Assembly: GCF_003058325.1 (NCBI RefSeq)
Contig: NZ_CP028843.1
Location: 4,376,001 to 4,440,000, forward strand
Reading direction: 5' to 3'
Source of the DNA: Methylobacterium currus
GTDB lineage: Bacteria; Pseudomonadota; Alphaproteobacteria; Rhizobiales; Beijerinckiaceae
Length of the DNA: 64,000 nucleotides
The position numbers and the translations under genes are program-made. The notes beneath the pieces were generated by a model. It was not told the origin of the DNA, made no database searches, and worked only from the letters and a program-made list of their open reading frames with translations. The stretch's first letter is position 1; each line of letters starts with the position of its first letter. Shown here piece after piece: positions 33,699 to 42,836 of this stretch.

Positions 33699-34054
33699 CC
33701 GCCGGCCGCCCCTGCATCCGACGGGCGGGGCGAAACGAAGCGGGAACGCCGACCCGACGGCCGGCGTTCCTCCTCACGTCCCGCGGGGCTGCCGGCGGCA
33801 CTCCGGGGGGTGTGGAAAAACCGGAACAGGCGTGTCCTTTACGGCACAGGGCCGGCGGGTCACCGGCTTTCGCCTTGGCGGATCTGCAACTTTCCCGGCC
33901 GTTGCGGCACGCGCCTTGCCCGCAGCCGGCCTGCGTACAGGCTCCTGGCCGTCTCCGCACCCCTCTGTCCGTCGCCGCGCTGCGACAAACATGGGGATAT
34001 CGATTGCATCCGAGGCGGGACAGGATGATCCTGGCGATGTCGTGAGGGTCCGGA
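33699..34054. other. 356-base gap upstream of prkA
   Basis: I see no gene here. The region holds one perfect 9-bp inverted repeat, GGAACGCCG (33743-33751) and CGGCGTTCC (33762-33770), which may end the exported-protein transcript. The same bases read as GGAAC-N17-CGTT (33743-33768), an EcfG-type promoter pattern that could serve the prkA operon. The two readings cannot be separated from sequence. The rest is GC-rich without repeats. Confidence 0.5.
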
Positions 34055-36007
34055 ATGCCAATGCCGTCAGCGAGCGACCTCTTTCAAACTTTCGCGCGCA
34101 GCTACGAGTCCCGGCGGGACGCGGAGCTGTCCCTGTCCGAATATCTCGAAGCCTGCCGTGACAATCCCCTGATGTACGCGAGTGCGCCGGAGCGCATTCT
34201 CGACGCGATCGGGCAGCCCGAGTTCATCGATACGGCGCGGGATCCGCGCCTGGGCCGGATCTTCATGAACCGGACCATCCGTACTTACCCCGCCTTCTCC
34301 GAGTTCTACGGCATGGAGGAGACGATCGAGCGGATCGTCTCGTTCTTCCGCCATGCCGCCCAAGGCTTGGAGGAGCGCAAGCAGATCCTCTACCTGCTCG
34401 GGCCGGTCGGCGGCGGCAAGTCGTCCCTCGCCGAGCGGCTGAAGGCCCTGATGGAGGTGCACCCGATCTACGTGCTCAAGGCCGGCAACGAGATGAGCCC
34501 GGTCTTCGAGAGCCCGCTGGTGCTGTTCGACCCCGAGACGATGGGGCCGATGATCGAGGAGCGCTACGGCGTGCCGCGGCGTCGCCTCACCGGCCTGATG
34601 AGCCCGTGGTGCCTCAAGCGCCTCGACGAGTTCGGCGGCGACATCTCGAAGTTCAAGGTCGTCAAGGTCAACCCGTCGCGCCTGCGCCAGATCGCGATCG
34701 CCAAGACCGAGCCGGGCGACGAGAACAACCAGGACATCTCGTCCCTCGTCGGCAAGGTCGACATCCGCAAGCTCGAGACCCTGAGCCAGGCCGATCCCGA
34801 CGCCTACTCGTATTCGGGCGGCCTGAACCGGGCGAACCAGGGCATCCTCGAATTCGTCGAGATGTTCAAGGCGCCGATCAAGATGCTGCATCCCCTGCTC
34901 ACCGCGACGCAGGAGGGCAACTACGTCGGCACCGAGAATATCGGGGCGATCCCGTTCACCGGCATCATCCTCGCCCACTCGAACGAGGCGGAGTGGCAGA
35001 GCTTCAAGACCAACCGGAACAACGAAGCCTTCATCGACCGCATCTACGTCATCAAGGTGCCGTACTGCCTGCGGGTGACGGAGGAGCAGCGGATCTACGA
35101 GAAGCTGGTCTCGGGCTCCGAGCTCGCCTCGGCGCGATGCGCGCCGGGCACGCTGGAGATGCTGGCCCGGTTCTCGGTGCTCTCGCGCCTGCGCGAGCAC
35201 GCGAACTCGAACGTCTTCTCCAAGATGCGGGTCTATGACGGCGAATCCTTGCGCGAGGTCGATCCCCGCGCCCGCTCGATGCAGGAATACAAGGACACCG
35301 CCGGCGTCGACGAGGGCATGGACGGGATCTCGACCCGTTTCGCCTTCAAGGTGATGGCCGCCACCTTCAACCACGACACCACCGAGGTCTCGGCCGACCC
35401 GGTCCACCTGATGTACGTCCTCGAGCAGTCGCTGCGCCGCGAGCAGCTGCCGCCCGAGACCGAGAAGCGCTACCTGGAATTCATCAAGGGCGAGCTGGCG
35501 CCGCGCTACGCCGAGTTCATCGGCCACGAGATCCAGAAGGCCTACCTCGAATCGTATCACGATTACGGCCAGAACCTGTTCGACCGCTACATCGACTATG
35601 CCGATGCGTGGATCGAGGACCAGGACTTCAAGGACCCGGAGACCGGGCAGCTGCTCAACCGCGAGCTTCTGAACCAGGAACTCACCAAGATCGAGAAGCC
35701 GGCGGGAATCGCCAACCCGAAGGATTTTCGCAACGAGGTTGTGAAGTTCGCCCTGCGCTCGCGGGCCCAGCATGGCGGGCGCAACCCGTCCTGGACCTCC
35801 TACGAGAAGATCCGCGAGGTGATCGAGCGGCGGATGTTCAGCCAGGTCGAGGAACTGCTGCCGGTGATCTCCTTCGGCTCGAAGAAGGACAGCGAGACCG
35901 AGAAGAAGCACGGCGAGTTCGTCGAGCGGATGAAGGACCGCGGCTACACCGAGCGCCAGGTCCGCCGCCTGGTCGAGTGGTACATGCGCGTCAAGCAGGC
36001 AGGCTGA
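34055..36007 (+). CDS. PrkA/YeaG family serine protein kinase
   Basis: A 650-residue cytoplasmic AAA+-type kinase of the PrkA family. Walker A is GPVGGGKS (116-123). DPRLGRIFMNRTIRTYPAF and FYGMEETIERIVSFFRHAAQ belong to the N-terminal PrkA AAA domain; AHSNEAEWQSFKTNRNNEAF is the sensor region; the C-terminal PrkA domain ends in RQVRRLVEWYMRVKQAG. In E. coli the homologue YeaG acts in starvation response with YeaH. Here it leads a three-gene set with the YeaH and SpoVR homologues. Confidence 0.95.
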   Translation: MPMPSASDLFQTFARSYESRRDAELSLSEYLEACRDNPLMYASAPERILDAIGQPEFIDTARDPRLGRIFMNRTIRTYPAFSEFYGMEETIERIVSFFRHAAQGLEERKQILYLLGPVGGGKSSLAERLKALMEVHPIYVLKAGNEMSPVFESPLVLFDPETMGPMIEERYGVPRRRLTGLMSPWCLKRLDEFGGDISKFKVVKVNPSRLRQIAIAKTEPGDENNQDISSLVGKVDIRKLETLSQADPDAYSYSGGLNRANQGILEFVEMFKAPIKMLHPLLTATQEGNYVGTENIGAIPFTGIILAHSNEAEWQSFKTNRNNEAFIDRIYVIKVPYCLRVTEEQRIYEKLVSGSELASARCAPGTLEMLARFSVLSRLREHANSNVFSKMRVYDGESLREVDPRARSMQEYKDTAGVDEGMDGISTRFAFKVMAATFNHDTTEVSADPVHLMYVLEQSLRREQLPPETEKRYLEFIKGELAPRYAEFIGHEIQKAYLESYHDYGQNLFDRYIDYADAWIEDQDFKDPETGQLLNRELLNQELTKIEKPAGIANPKDFRNEVVKFALRSRAQHGGRNPSWTSYEKIREVIERRMFSQVEELLPVISFGSKKDSETEKKHGEFVERMKDRGYTERQVRRLVEWYMRVKQAG

Positions 36008-36029
36008 AACCTGGACAGAACCCGTCGCG

Positions 36030-36056
36030 GCCCGCGGGACACGATCTCCCGCGGGC
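36030..36056. terminator. Hairpin between prkA and yeaH homologues
   Basis: GCCCGCGGGA (36030-36039) and TCCCGCGGGC (36047-36056) form a perfect 10-bp stem with a 7-base loop in the 123-base gap. No T run follows. It could lower or process transcription between the kinase and the next gene. Confidence 0.45.
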
Positions 36057-36130
36057 TCTCCCCAAGAGGGAGAAGTGGCGGGGAGTGTCCCCGGTACGGT
36101 ATGATGGCGTGATCGGAGAGCGCGAAGCGG

Positions 36131-37444
36131 ATGCACATCATCGATCGACGCCTCAATCCCGGCGGCAAGAGCCTGGCGAACCGGCAGCGTTTCCTGCGCC
36201 GGGTCCGGGACGTGGCTCAGCGCGCCGTGCGCGAGGCGGCCCGCGAGAAGGACATCAAGAACCTCGGCAAGGACGGCAACGTCACCGTTCCGGTCGACGG
36301 CGTGCGCGAGCCGAAATTCAGCCGCAACCCCTCGACCGGGGTGCAGGACCACATCCTGCCCGGCAACAAGACCTATATCGAGGGAGACCTGATCGAGCGC
36401 CCGCCGGGCGGCAGCGGCGGAGGGGGCGGCAGCGGCGAGGCCGGCGACGGCGGCCAGGACAGCGAGGATTCGTTCCGCTTCGTCCTCACCCGCGAGGAAT
36501 TCCTGGAACTCTTCCTCGAAGACCTGGAGCTGCCCGACCTCGCCAAGCGCCGCCTCGCGGTGGTCGAGACCGAGGCCCTGCGCCGCGCCGGCTACACGGT
36601 GACGGGCTCGCCCGCCAACCTGGCGCTGGGGCGCACCCTGCGCAATTCCCTGTCGCGGCGCATCGCCCTCAAGCGGCCGAAAGCCGCCGAGATGGAGGCC
36701 CTGGAGGAGGAAATCCGGGCGCTGGAGGAGAGCCAGCCCGATGCGGTGATCCTCGACGAGCTGAAGGCGGAGCTGGAGCGTCTGCGCACCCGCTCGCAGC
36801 GCATTCCCTACGTCGACCCGATCGACCTGCGCTACCGGCGCTTCGAGCCCTATCCACGTCCCGTGGCCCAGGCGGTGATGTTCTGCCTGATGGACGTCTC
36901 GGGCTCGATGACCGAGCACATGAAGGACCTTGCCAAGAGGTTCTACATCCTGCTGCACATCTTCCTGACCCGGCGCTACAAGCACGTCGAGATCGTCTTC
37001 ATCCGCCACACCGACCACGCCAAGGAGGTCGACGAGGAGACCTTCTTCGGCTCGCGCGAGACCGGCGGCACGCTGGTCTCCTCGGCTCTGGTCGAGATGA
37101 AGCGGATCATCGCCGAGCGCTACAGCCCCGAGGACTGGAACATCTACGCTGCGCAAGCCTCGGACGGCGACAACGTGTCGAGCGACGGCGCCACCTCGCA
37201 GGAGCTGCTGCGCTCCTCGATCCTGCCGGCTTGCCAGTACTTCGCCTACCTGGAAGTCGGCGACGAGGGTGGGCCGCGGGCGGGCTTCGTCGAGCACCGC
37301 ACCACGCTCTGGCGCACCTACGAGCCGGTCTCGAAGACCAATTCGGTGCTGGCCATGCGCAAGGTCAACCACCGCCGCGACATCTACCCGGTCTTCCGCG
37401 AGCTGTTCGCCCGCAAGGCCGGGCAGGAGGCTGCATCACCGTGA
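36131..37444 (+). CDS. YeaH/DUF444 family protein with VWA-like domain
   Basis: A 437-residue cytoplasmic protein of the YeaH (DUF444) family. IIDRRLNPGGKSLANRQRFL opens the domain, a Gly/Ser-rich linker lies near residues 94-112, and the C-terminal von Willebrand-like region has the metal site VMFCLMDVSGSMTEHMKDLA with DVSGS, followed by VEIVFIRHTDHAKEVDEETF. It is the standard partner of PrkA/YeaG and probably a regulator or substrate of that kinase. Confidence 0.94.
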   Translation: MHIIDRRLNPGGKSLANRQRFLRRVRDVAQRAVREAAREKDIKNLGKDGNVTVPVDGVREPKFSRNPSTGVQDHILPGNKTYIEGDLIERPPGGSGGGGGSGEAGDGGQDSEDSFRFVLTREEFLELFLEDLELPDLAKRRLAVVETEALRRAGYTVTGSPANLALGRTLRNSLSRRIALKRPKAAEMEALEEEIRALEESQPDAVILDELKAELERLRTRSQRIPYVDPIDLRYRRFEPYPRPVAQAVMFCLMDVSGSMTEHMKDLAKRFYILLHIFLTRRYKHVEIVFIRHTDHAKEVDEETFFGSRETGGTLVSSALVEMKRIIAERYSPEDWNIYAAQASDGDNVSSDGATSQELLRSSILPACQYFAYLEVGDEGGPRAGFVEHRTTLWRTYEPVSKTNSVLAMRKVNHRRDIYPVFRELFARKAGQEAASP

Positions 37445-37542
37445 CCCGATGCGGCCCGGACGAGGGCCGCGCATGTACATGACTTCGGTTCGCATCCCAC
37501 CGCCGTGGATGCTTCGAGAGGCACCGGGAGGTCCGACGCCCG

Positions 37543-39123
37543 ATGAGTTCCGCCCCCTTCGGCACGCGGCCCGCGGGCCCGGCCGTGATCGCCAGGACTG
37601 CCCCGCTCTTCACCGGCAACGATTGGGACTTCGACACCATCCGGCGCATCCACGACGCCTGCGAGGCGATCGCCGGACCGGAACTGGGCCTGAGCTGGTA
37701 CCCGAACCAGATCGAGATCATCACCGCCGAGCAGATGCTGGACGCCTACGCGTCGATCGGCATGCCTTTGTTCTACAAGCACTGGTCGTTCGGCAAGCAC
37801 TTCGCCCAGCATGAGGCCGGCTACCGCCGCGGCCTGATGGGCTTGGCCTACGAGATCGTCATCAATTCCGACCCGTGCATCTCCTACATCATGGAGGAGA
37901 ACACGGCGACGATGCAGACCCTGGTCATCGCCCACGCCGCCTTCGGCCACAACCACTTCTTCAAGAACAACTACCTCTTCCGGCAGTGGACCGACGCCGA
38001 AGGCATCCTCGACTATCTCGAATTCGCCAAGACCTTCATCTCGCGCTGCGAGGAGCGTTACGGCCACAACGCCGTCGAATCGGTGCTGGACGCCGCCCAC
38101 GCCCTGATGAACCAGGGCGTCCACCGCTATCCGCGCAAGAAGCGCCCCGACCTCTCCTCCGAGCAGCGCCGCGAGCGCGAGCGCCAGGAGCATCAGGAGA
38201 GGATGTACAACGATCTCTGGCGCACCCTGCCGGCCAAGACCCAGACGGGCAAGCCCGACCCGCAGGCCGAGCGGCGCCGGGCGCTGCTGGAGCTGCCGCA
38301 GGAGAACATCCTCTACTTCCTGGAGAAGGCGGCGCCGCGGCTCCAGCCCTGGCAGCGCGAGATCCTGCGCATCGTCCGCCACGTCGCGCAATACTTCTAC
38401 CCGCAGCGCCAGACCAAGGTGATGAACGAGGGCTGCGCCACCTACAACCATTACCGGATCATGACCCGGCTGTCCGAGACCGGACAGATCAACGAGGCGG
38501 CCTACCTCGAATTCCTGCAATCGCACACCAACGTGATCCGTCAGCCGACCTACGACGACCGGCATTACGGCGGGCACAACCCCTATGCCATCGGCTTCGC
38601 CATGATGACGGACATCGCCCGCATCTGCACCGAGCCGACCGAGGAAGACCGGGCCTGGTTCCCGGACATTGCCGGCAGCGGCGACGCGATGGGGGTCCTG
38701 CGGGACGTCTGGGCCAATTACCGCGACGAGAGCTTCATCGCGCAGTTCCTCAGCCCGAAGCTGATGCGGCAGCTGCGGCTGTTCCACGTCACCGACGATC
38801 CGGACAAGCCGGAATTGCGGGTCGAGGCGATCCACGACGAGCGCGGCTACCGGCGCCTGCGCCGCGCCTTCGCCCGGCAATACGACGTCGCCTGGCTCGA
38901 CCCCGACATCGAGGTGGTCGACGTCGACCTCGAGGGCGACCGCAAGCTGATCCTGCACCACAAGGTGCTGAACCGCGTCCTCCTCAACAAGGACGACGCG
39001 ATGCGGGTGCTCCAGCACCTCGCCGACCTGTGGGGCTACGATGTCCTGATGAAGGAGGTCGACACCGCGACCGGCGCCGTGCTCAAGGAGCACACCGCCA
39101 GCGCGCGGCCGACCTTCTTCTGA
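37543..39123 (+). CDS. spoVR: SpoVR family protein (YcgB-like)
   Basis: A 526-residue cytoplasmic SpoVR family protein. NDWDFDTIRRIHDACEAIAG, LGLSWYPNQIEIITAEQMLD, GMPLFYKHWSFGKHF and YEIVINSDPCISYIMEENT are consensus blocks; the region around EGCATYNHYRIMTRLSETGQ is also conserved. In non-sporulating bacteria it co-occurs with PrkA and YeaH in stress or stationary-phase response. It ends 23 bases before the convergent DUF1476 gene. Its biochemical activity remains unknown. Confidence 0.95.
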   Translation: MSSAPFGTRPAGPAVIARTAPLFTGNDWDFDTIRRIHDACEAIAGPELGLSWYPNQIEIITAEQMLDAYASIGMPLFYKHWSFGKHFAQHEAGYRRGLMGLAYEIVINSDPCISYIMEENTATMQTLVIAHAAFGHNHFFKNNYLFRQWTDAEGILDYLEFAKTFISRCEERYGHNAVESVLDAAHALMNQGVHRYPRKKRPDLSSEQRRERERQEHQERMYNDLWRTLPAKTQTGKPDPQAERRRALLELPQENILYFLEKAAPRLQPWQREILRIVRHVAQYFYPQRQTKVMNEGCATYNHYRIMTRLSETGQINEAAYLEFLQSHTNVIRQPTYDDRHYGGHNPYAIGFAMMTDIARICTEPTEEDRAWFPDIAGSGDAMGVLRDVWANYRDESFIAQFLSPKLMRQLRLFHVTDDPDKPELRVEAIHDERGYRRLRRAFARQYDVAWLDPDIEVVDVDLEGDRKLILHHKVLNRVLLNKDDAMRVLQHLADLWGYDVLMKEVDTATGAVLKEHTASARPTFF

Positions 39124-39146
39124 GCCTCAACACCGTCTGCGCCGCA

Positions 39147-39494
39147 TCAGGCCCGGGCCTGCTCGCGCACGGTCCGGGCCGCCTCGGCGCCGTAGCGGGC
39201 AACCAGCCCCGGCAGGGCGTCGGCCTCCGCGTCGGCGCCGCCGGCCGTGAGGTCCGCCCGCAACCGTTCGACGAGGGCCTCGTCCGCGGTTCGGCCGAGG
39301 GCGGGCGGGGCTGCACCCGCCTCGACCAGGCGGCTCTTGTACTCCTCCGCCTCGCGGCCGGTGAGGTTCAGGCGCTCGCACATCCAGGCGCCGAGCATCT
39401 TGTTGCGTCGGGCGAGCGCGAGGAAGCGCAATTCCTCGTCGAGGGCGAACAACGCCTCGGCAGCCCGCTCCCGCTCCTCGAACAACGTGGTCAT
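39147..39494 (-). CDS. DUF1476 protein, ATPase-inhibitor zeta-like
   Basis: A 115-residue alpha-proteobacterial DUF1476 protein, the family that includes the zeta subunit that inhibits F1-ATPase in Paracoccus. FEERERAAEALFALDEELRF, ALARRNKMLGAWMCERLNLT and GREAEEYKSRLVEAG match the consensus order. The C-terminal region is Ala-rich and more divergent. Its start, MTTLFEER at 39494, fits the family's MTTFDDRE-type start. It may restrain ATP hydrolysis under energy stress. Confidence 0.88.
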   Translation of the reverse strand: MTTLFEERERAAEALFALDEELRFLALARRNKMLGAWMCERLNLTGREAEEYKSRLVEAGAAPPALGRTADEALVERLRADLTAGGADAEADALPGLVARYGAEAARTVREQARA

Positions 39495-39612
39495 GGCGTC
39501 GTCTCCCTCGGATCCACGCCCCCATCCATGAGAATGGCGACGATCGGCTCCCGGGACCAGCCCCTCGTCGCAAGCCCGTGATCCCGGCAAGCCCGCGATC
39601 CCAGACAGAGAC

Positions 39613-39659
39613 GAAATCCCCGACAGGCGAAATCCCCGACAGGAGAAATCCCCGACAGG
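39613..39659 (+). repeat. 16-bp tandem repeat upstream of yciE homologue
   Basis: Three identical copies of GAAATCCCCGACAGG at 39613-39627, 39629-39643 and 39645-39659, spaced by one base (period 16). The last copy runs into the GGAAC box of the candidate EcfG promoter at 39658. Confidence 0.85.
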
Positions 39660-39683
39660 AACGAAGCCGGGCGCCCGCGAGTT
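39658..39683 (+). promoter_or_regulatory. EcfG-like promoter for the YciE-type gene
   Basis: GGAAC (39658-39662), a 17-base spacer and AGTT (39680-39683) match the EcfG pattern with one mismatch in the -10 box (consensus CGTT). It is 35 bases from the ATG. A stress-induced ferritin-like gene is a typical target. Confidence 0.5.
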
Positions 39684-39718
39684 GCCGGGGCACATCGGTA
39701 CCCCACGGGAGCATCTCC

Positions 39719-40210
39719 ATGGCCGACGTCAAGAACCTTCGGGCGCTCTTCCTGCACCAGCTCAAGGACACCTACTTCGCCGAGAACGCGATCCTGAAGG
39801 CGCTTCCGAAGATGGCGGAAGCCGCCCGCTCGGAGGAGCTGCGGGGGGCGTTCGGCGTCCATGCCGAGGAGACCCGCGAGCAGGTGAAGCGCCTCGACCA
39901 GGTCTTCCGGATCGTGGGCGAGAAGCCCGAAGGCGTCACCTGCCAGGCGATCCAGGGCATCATCGCCGAGGGCGAGGAGGTGATGCAGGAATTTTCCGGC
40001 AGCGACGCGCTCGATGCCGGGCTGATCGCCGCCGCGCAGGCGGTGGAGCATTACGAGATCACCCGCTACGGCACCCTGCTGGCCTGGGCCAAGCAGCTGG
40101 GCCTGGGTGAAGCCGAGAGCCTGATCAGGGAGACGCTGGTCGAGGAGGAGAACACCGACGAGCTCCTGTCCGAGCTCGCCGAAGAGGCCGTCAACCCGGC
40201 TGCGGCGTAA
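39719..40210 (+). CDS. YciE-like ferritin-fold protein (DUF892)
   Basis: A 163-residue cytoplasmic four-helix protein of the DUF892/YciE family. NLRALFLHQLKDTYFAENAI, LRGAFGVHAEETREQVKRLD and QAVEHYEITRYGTLLAWAKQ carry the Glu/His residues expected at the di-metal site. The C-terminal ETLVEEENTDELLSELAEEA is the usual ending. CACGGGAGC precedes the ATG. Members are induced by general stress; binding of metal and a protective role are family-based inference. Confidence 0.92.
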   Translation: MADVKNLRALFLHQLKDTYFAENAILKALPKMAEAARSEELRGAFGVHAEETREQVKRLDQVFRIVGEKPEGVTCQAIQGIIAEGEEVMQEFSGSDALDAGLIAAAQAVEHYEITRYGTLLAWAKQLGLGEAESLIRETLVEEENTDELLSELAEEAVNPAAA

Positions 40211-40254
40211 CCGTCACGGCCGCCCGCGCGTTCATCCAGTCGGGAGGTGGCGCC

Positions 40255-40668
40255 ATGCCGGACCTTGCCGGGGTCCTCGAGACGGTCCTCTACGTCGACG
40301 ACCTCGCGCGGGCGGCCGCGTTCTGGGGCGGGCCGATGGGCCTGCCCTGCATCCACGAGGACCACCGGATGCGGGCCTACGATGTCGCCGGGCGCGGCGT
40401 CCTGCTGCTGTTTCCCCGCGGCGGCTCCCTGCACCCGGTTCCGACGCCCGGCGGCACCATCCCGCCCCATGACGGATCGGGCCCGCTGCACCTCGCCCTG
40501 TCGATCCCGGCCGCCGCTTTGGAGGCGTGGGAGCGGCACCTGAGCGCGCACGGCATCGCGATCGAGGGGCGGACGACCTGGCCGCGCGGCGGCGTCAGCC
40601 TGTATTTCCGCGATCCGGACGGGCACCTGGTGGAGCTGGCGACGCCCGGCTTGTGGAAGGGGTACTGA
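40255..40668 (+). CDS. VOC family (glyoxalase-like) protein
   Basis: A 137-residue protein of the vicinal-oxygen-chelate superfamily. LETVLYVDDLARAAAFWGGP is the first beta-alpha-beta unit, PLHLALSIPAAALEAWERHL the second, and YFRDPDGHLVELATPGLW the C-terminal motif with its metal-binding Glu. CGGGAGGTGG lies 4 bases before the ATG. Members include glyoxalases, dioxygenases and fosfomycin-type resistance proteins; no particular substrate is indicated. Confidence 0.9.
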   Translation: MPDLAGVLETVLYVDDLARAAAFWGGPMGLPCIHEDHRMRAYDVAGRGVLLLFPRGGSLHPVPTPGGTIPPHDGSGPLHLALSIPAAALEAWERHLSAHGIAIEGRTTWPRGGVSLYFRDPDGHLVELATPGLWKGY

Positions 40669-40750
40669 GGATTCGGTCCCCGGACTCTCCGCCCGTTCTC
40701 TCCGCCCGTTCCAGGCCCGGAATGGTGAGGGTGAACAAGAGGCCGGTGCC

Positions 40751-41740
40751 TCACGCCGTCCAAAGCTGCCCTTCATAGGCGAACCGGTCCGGATGGCAGG
40801 CCAGGGCCGAGAGGCCGGTCAGCGCCGGGTCGGCGATGGTGATGACGCAGGTCGGGATCTGCCGCATCCGGTCGGAGAAGGGCGGCTTGTGGTCGAAGGC
40901 CTGCCGGAAGGTGCCGTCGTTGAGCACGTCGAGGATCCGGGGCACGATGCCGCCGCCGATATAGACGCCGCCGGTCGCCAGGAAGGTGAGGGCGAGGTCG
41001 CCGCAGAGCCGCCCGAGCAGCTTGGAAAATACCCGCAGGGTGCGCTGCGCCGCCGGGTCCTCGCCGGACATCCCCCGCTCGGTGATGTCCTTCGGATCCC
41101 TCTCGCCGCCGCCGAGGCCGGCATGGAGCCGGGTGAGGCCCGGGCCGGAGAGCAGGGATTCGACGGTGATGCGGCCCTCGATCCGGGCGAGGTTCGGCCA
41201 GAATGCGAAATCCTCCGCGTCGCTCGGCCCGAAATCGGTGTGGCCGGCCTCGGTCGACACGATGGCGAGCTGACGGCCGTAGGGCACGAGGCCGGCGGCG
41301 CCGAAGCCGGTGCCGGGGCCGAGGACGAGGCGCGCCCCGCCCGCGGGCGAGAGCACCGGGCCGATCGGCTCCAGGATCGAGCGGTCGCGCCCGGCCGGGT
41401 CGAGGGACGCGGCGCCGGCCGCCACCGGCACGTAATCGTTGACGATCCGGCAGCTGGCGAGCCCGAAATCGCGGCCGATCCGCTCGCCCTCGATCACCCA
41501 ACGGGCATTGGTGAGGTGCACCGCCGGCCCGTCGACCCGGGCGGCCACCGCCAGGATGGCGGAGCGGGGCGGGGCCACCGTGCTGTGCGCCAGGGCGGCG
41601 CGGATGGCGGCGCTCGGATCGGGATAGGCGGCCGTCTTGTCGTGGGCGAGGACGACGGGATCCGCTCCCGCCTTCTCCTGCACGGCGAAGCGCGCATTGG
41701 TGCCACCGATGTCGCCGAACAGGACCGGGAACTCGAACAT
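40751..41740 (-). CDS. glk: Glucokinase
   Basis: A 329-residue ATP-dependent glucokinase of the Glk family. The N-terminal phosphate loop is LFGDIGGTNARFAV (DIGGTN 10-15). IVNDYVPVAAGAASL carries the catalytic Asp, LVLGPGTGFGAAGLVPYG is the second Glk signature, and STEAGHTDFGPSDAEDF contacts glucose. The length and order match E. coli Glk. The gene lies alone between a convergent VOC gene and the dehydrogenase gene. Confidence 0.93.
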   Translation of the reverse strand: MFEFPVLFGDIGGTNARFAVQEKAGADPVVLAHDKTAAYPDPSAAIRAALAHSTVAPPRSAILAVAARVDGPAVHLTNARWVIEGERIGRDFGLASCRIVNDYVPVAAGAASLDPAGRDRSILEPIGPVLSPAGGARLVLGPGTGFGAAGLVPYGRQLAIVSTEAGHTDFGPSDAEDFAFWPNLARIEGRITVESLLSGPGLTRLHAGLGGGERDPKDITERGMSGEDPAAQRTLRVFSKLLGRLCGDLALTFLATGGVYIGGGIVPRILDVLNDGTFRQAFDHKPPFSDRMRQIPTCVITIADPALTGLSALACHPDRFAYEGQLWTA

Positions 41741-41809
41741 GGCCGCCGCCTCGCCTCCGGAGCACTCACAAGCACCGGTTATAGCGTCGCGGCGGCCCCG
41801 GTCGACCGC

Positions 41810-42760
41810 TCAGGCGCCCTCCATCCGGCCGACATCCTTCATCGCACGCTTGAGGGCGAGCAGGCGGCGGTCGCGATCGCGAAAAAGCTCGGCCGGATCG
41901 CGCCCGCCCCAGTCGAAGAAGCCCTTGCCGGCCATCACGCCGGTGCGCCCCTGCGCCACCAGGTCATCGACCGCGTCCGAGCGGGTGCGCGCCGGGGGCG
42001 GGCTGTAGCTCGCATTGGCGAGCGCATGGCGCAGCAACTCGATGCCGGTAAAATCCGCCTTGGCGAGGTGGCCGAGGATCGGGATGCGGAGCGCCAGGCC
42101 GTGGATGATCGCGTCGTCGATCTCGCGGGCCGAGGCCACGCCCTCGTCGAGGAGGTGGTAGACCTCGGCCGAGATCGCCGACTGAATCCGGTTGGCGACG
42201 TAGCCCGGGATGAAGCGCTTGAGCACGATCGGCACCTGCCCGAGGCCGAGGACGAGCTGGCGCGCCTCCTCGATCACCGCCGGATCGGTCTGCGGCCCCG
42301 GCACCACGTCGACGAGGTCGACGATGTAGGGCGGGGTGTACCAGTGCATCACCAGGGCCCGTTTCTGCCGGCCTTCCGGGATCAGCGGGAAGACGTCGAG
42401 ATAGCTGGTGTTGCTGGCGATCCGCGTCTCGGGATCGCAGAGCCGGTCGAGCTCGGCGAACAAGGCGCGCTTGGCCTCCGGATTCTCGGTGATCGCCTCG
42501 ATGACGAGGCTCGCCCCGGCGACGGTGGCGCCGAGGTCGGGTTCGAGGCGGATGACTTGCGCCGCCCGCTCCGGCGTCCACTCGGGCGCGACGGCGCCGG
42601 CCTCGCGCAGGGTGTCGAGGGCGGAGGCGATCAGGCCCGGCACCTTCTCCAGGGTCTCGGGCCGGCTGTCGGTCAGCCGCACCCGGTGCCCGCCCAACGC
42701 CAGAACCAGGGCGATGCCATGCCCCATCAGCCCGGCCCCGATGACCGCGATCTCGCTCAT
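41810..42760 (-). CDS. 3-hydroxyacyl-CoA dehydrogenase family protein
   Basis: A 316-residue NAD-dependent dehydrogenase. The Rossmann motif is IAVIGAGLMGHGIALVLALG (4-23). VIEAITENPEAKRALFAELD and IASNTSYLDVFPLI follow, and MHWYTPPYIVDLVDVVPGPQ replaces the usual HFFNP motif. KRFIPGYVANRIQSAISAEV is the C-terminal dehydrogenase domain. The altered HWYTPP motif suggests a carnitine-dehydrogenase-like or other hydroxyacid substrate rather than a fatty acyl-CoA. No fatty-acid oxidation partner is adjacent. Confidence 0.88.
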   Translation of the reverse strand: MSEIAVIGAGLMGHGIALVLALGGHRVRLTDSRPETLEKVPGLIASALDTLREAGAVAPEWTPERAAQVIRLEPDLGATVAGASLVIEAITENPEAKRALFAELDRLCDPETRIASNTSYLDVFPLIPEGRQKRALVMHWYTPPYIVDLVDVVPGPQTDPAVIEEARQLVLGLGQVPIVLKRFIPGYVANRIQSAISAEVYHLLDEGVASAREIDDAIIHGLALRIPILGHLAKADFTGIELLRHALANASYSPPPARTRSDAVDDLVAQGRTGVMAGKGFFDWGGRDPAELFRDRDRRLLALKRAMKDVGRMEGA

Positions 42761-42836
42761 GTGGTCCTCCCGTTGATGACGTCACCTGCGACGACGTTCT
42801 TCTTCATTCGCGCCGCGCTGTTCAGAAACCTCCATC

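Noticed and set aside
34067..37372. 1101-residue frame on the minus strand
   Set aside because: It is antisense to prkA and the yeaH homologue, which have clear family motifs; long antisense frames are expected in very GC-rich DNA.
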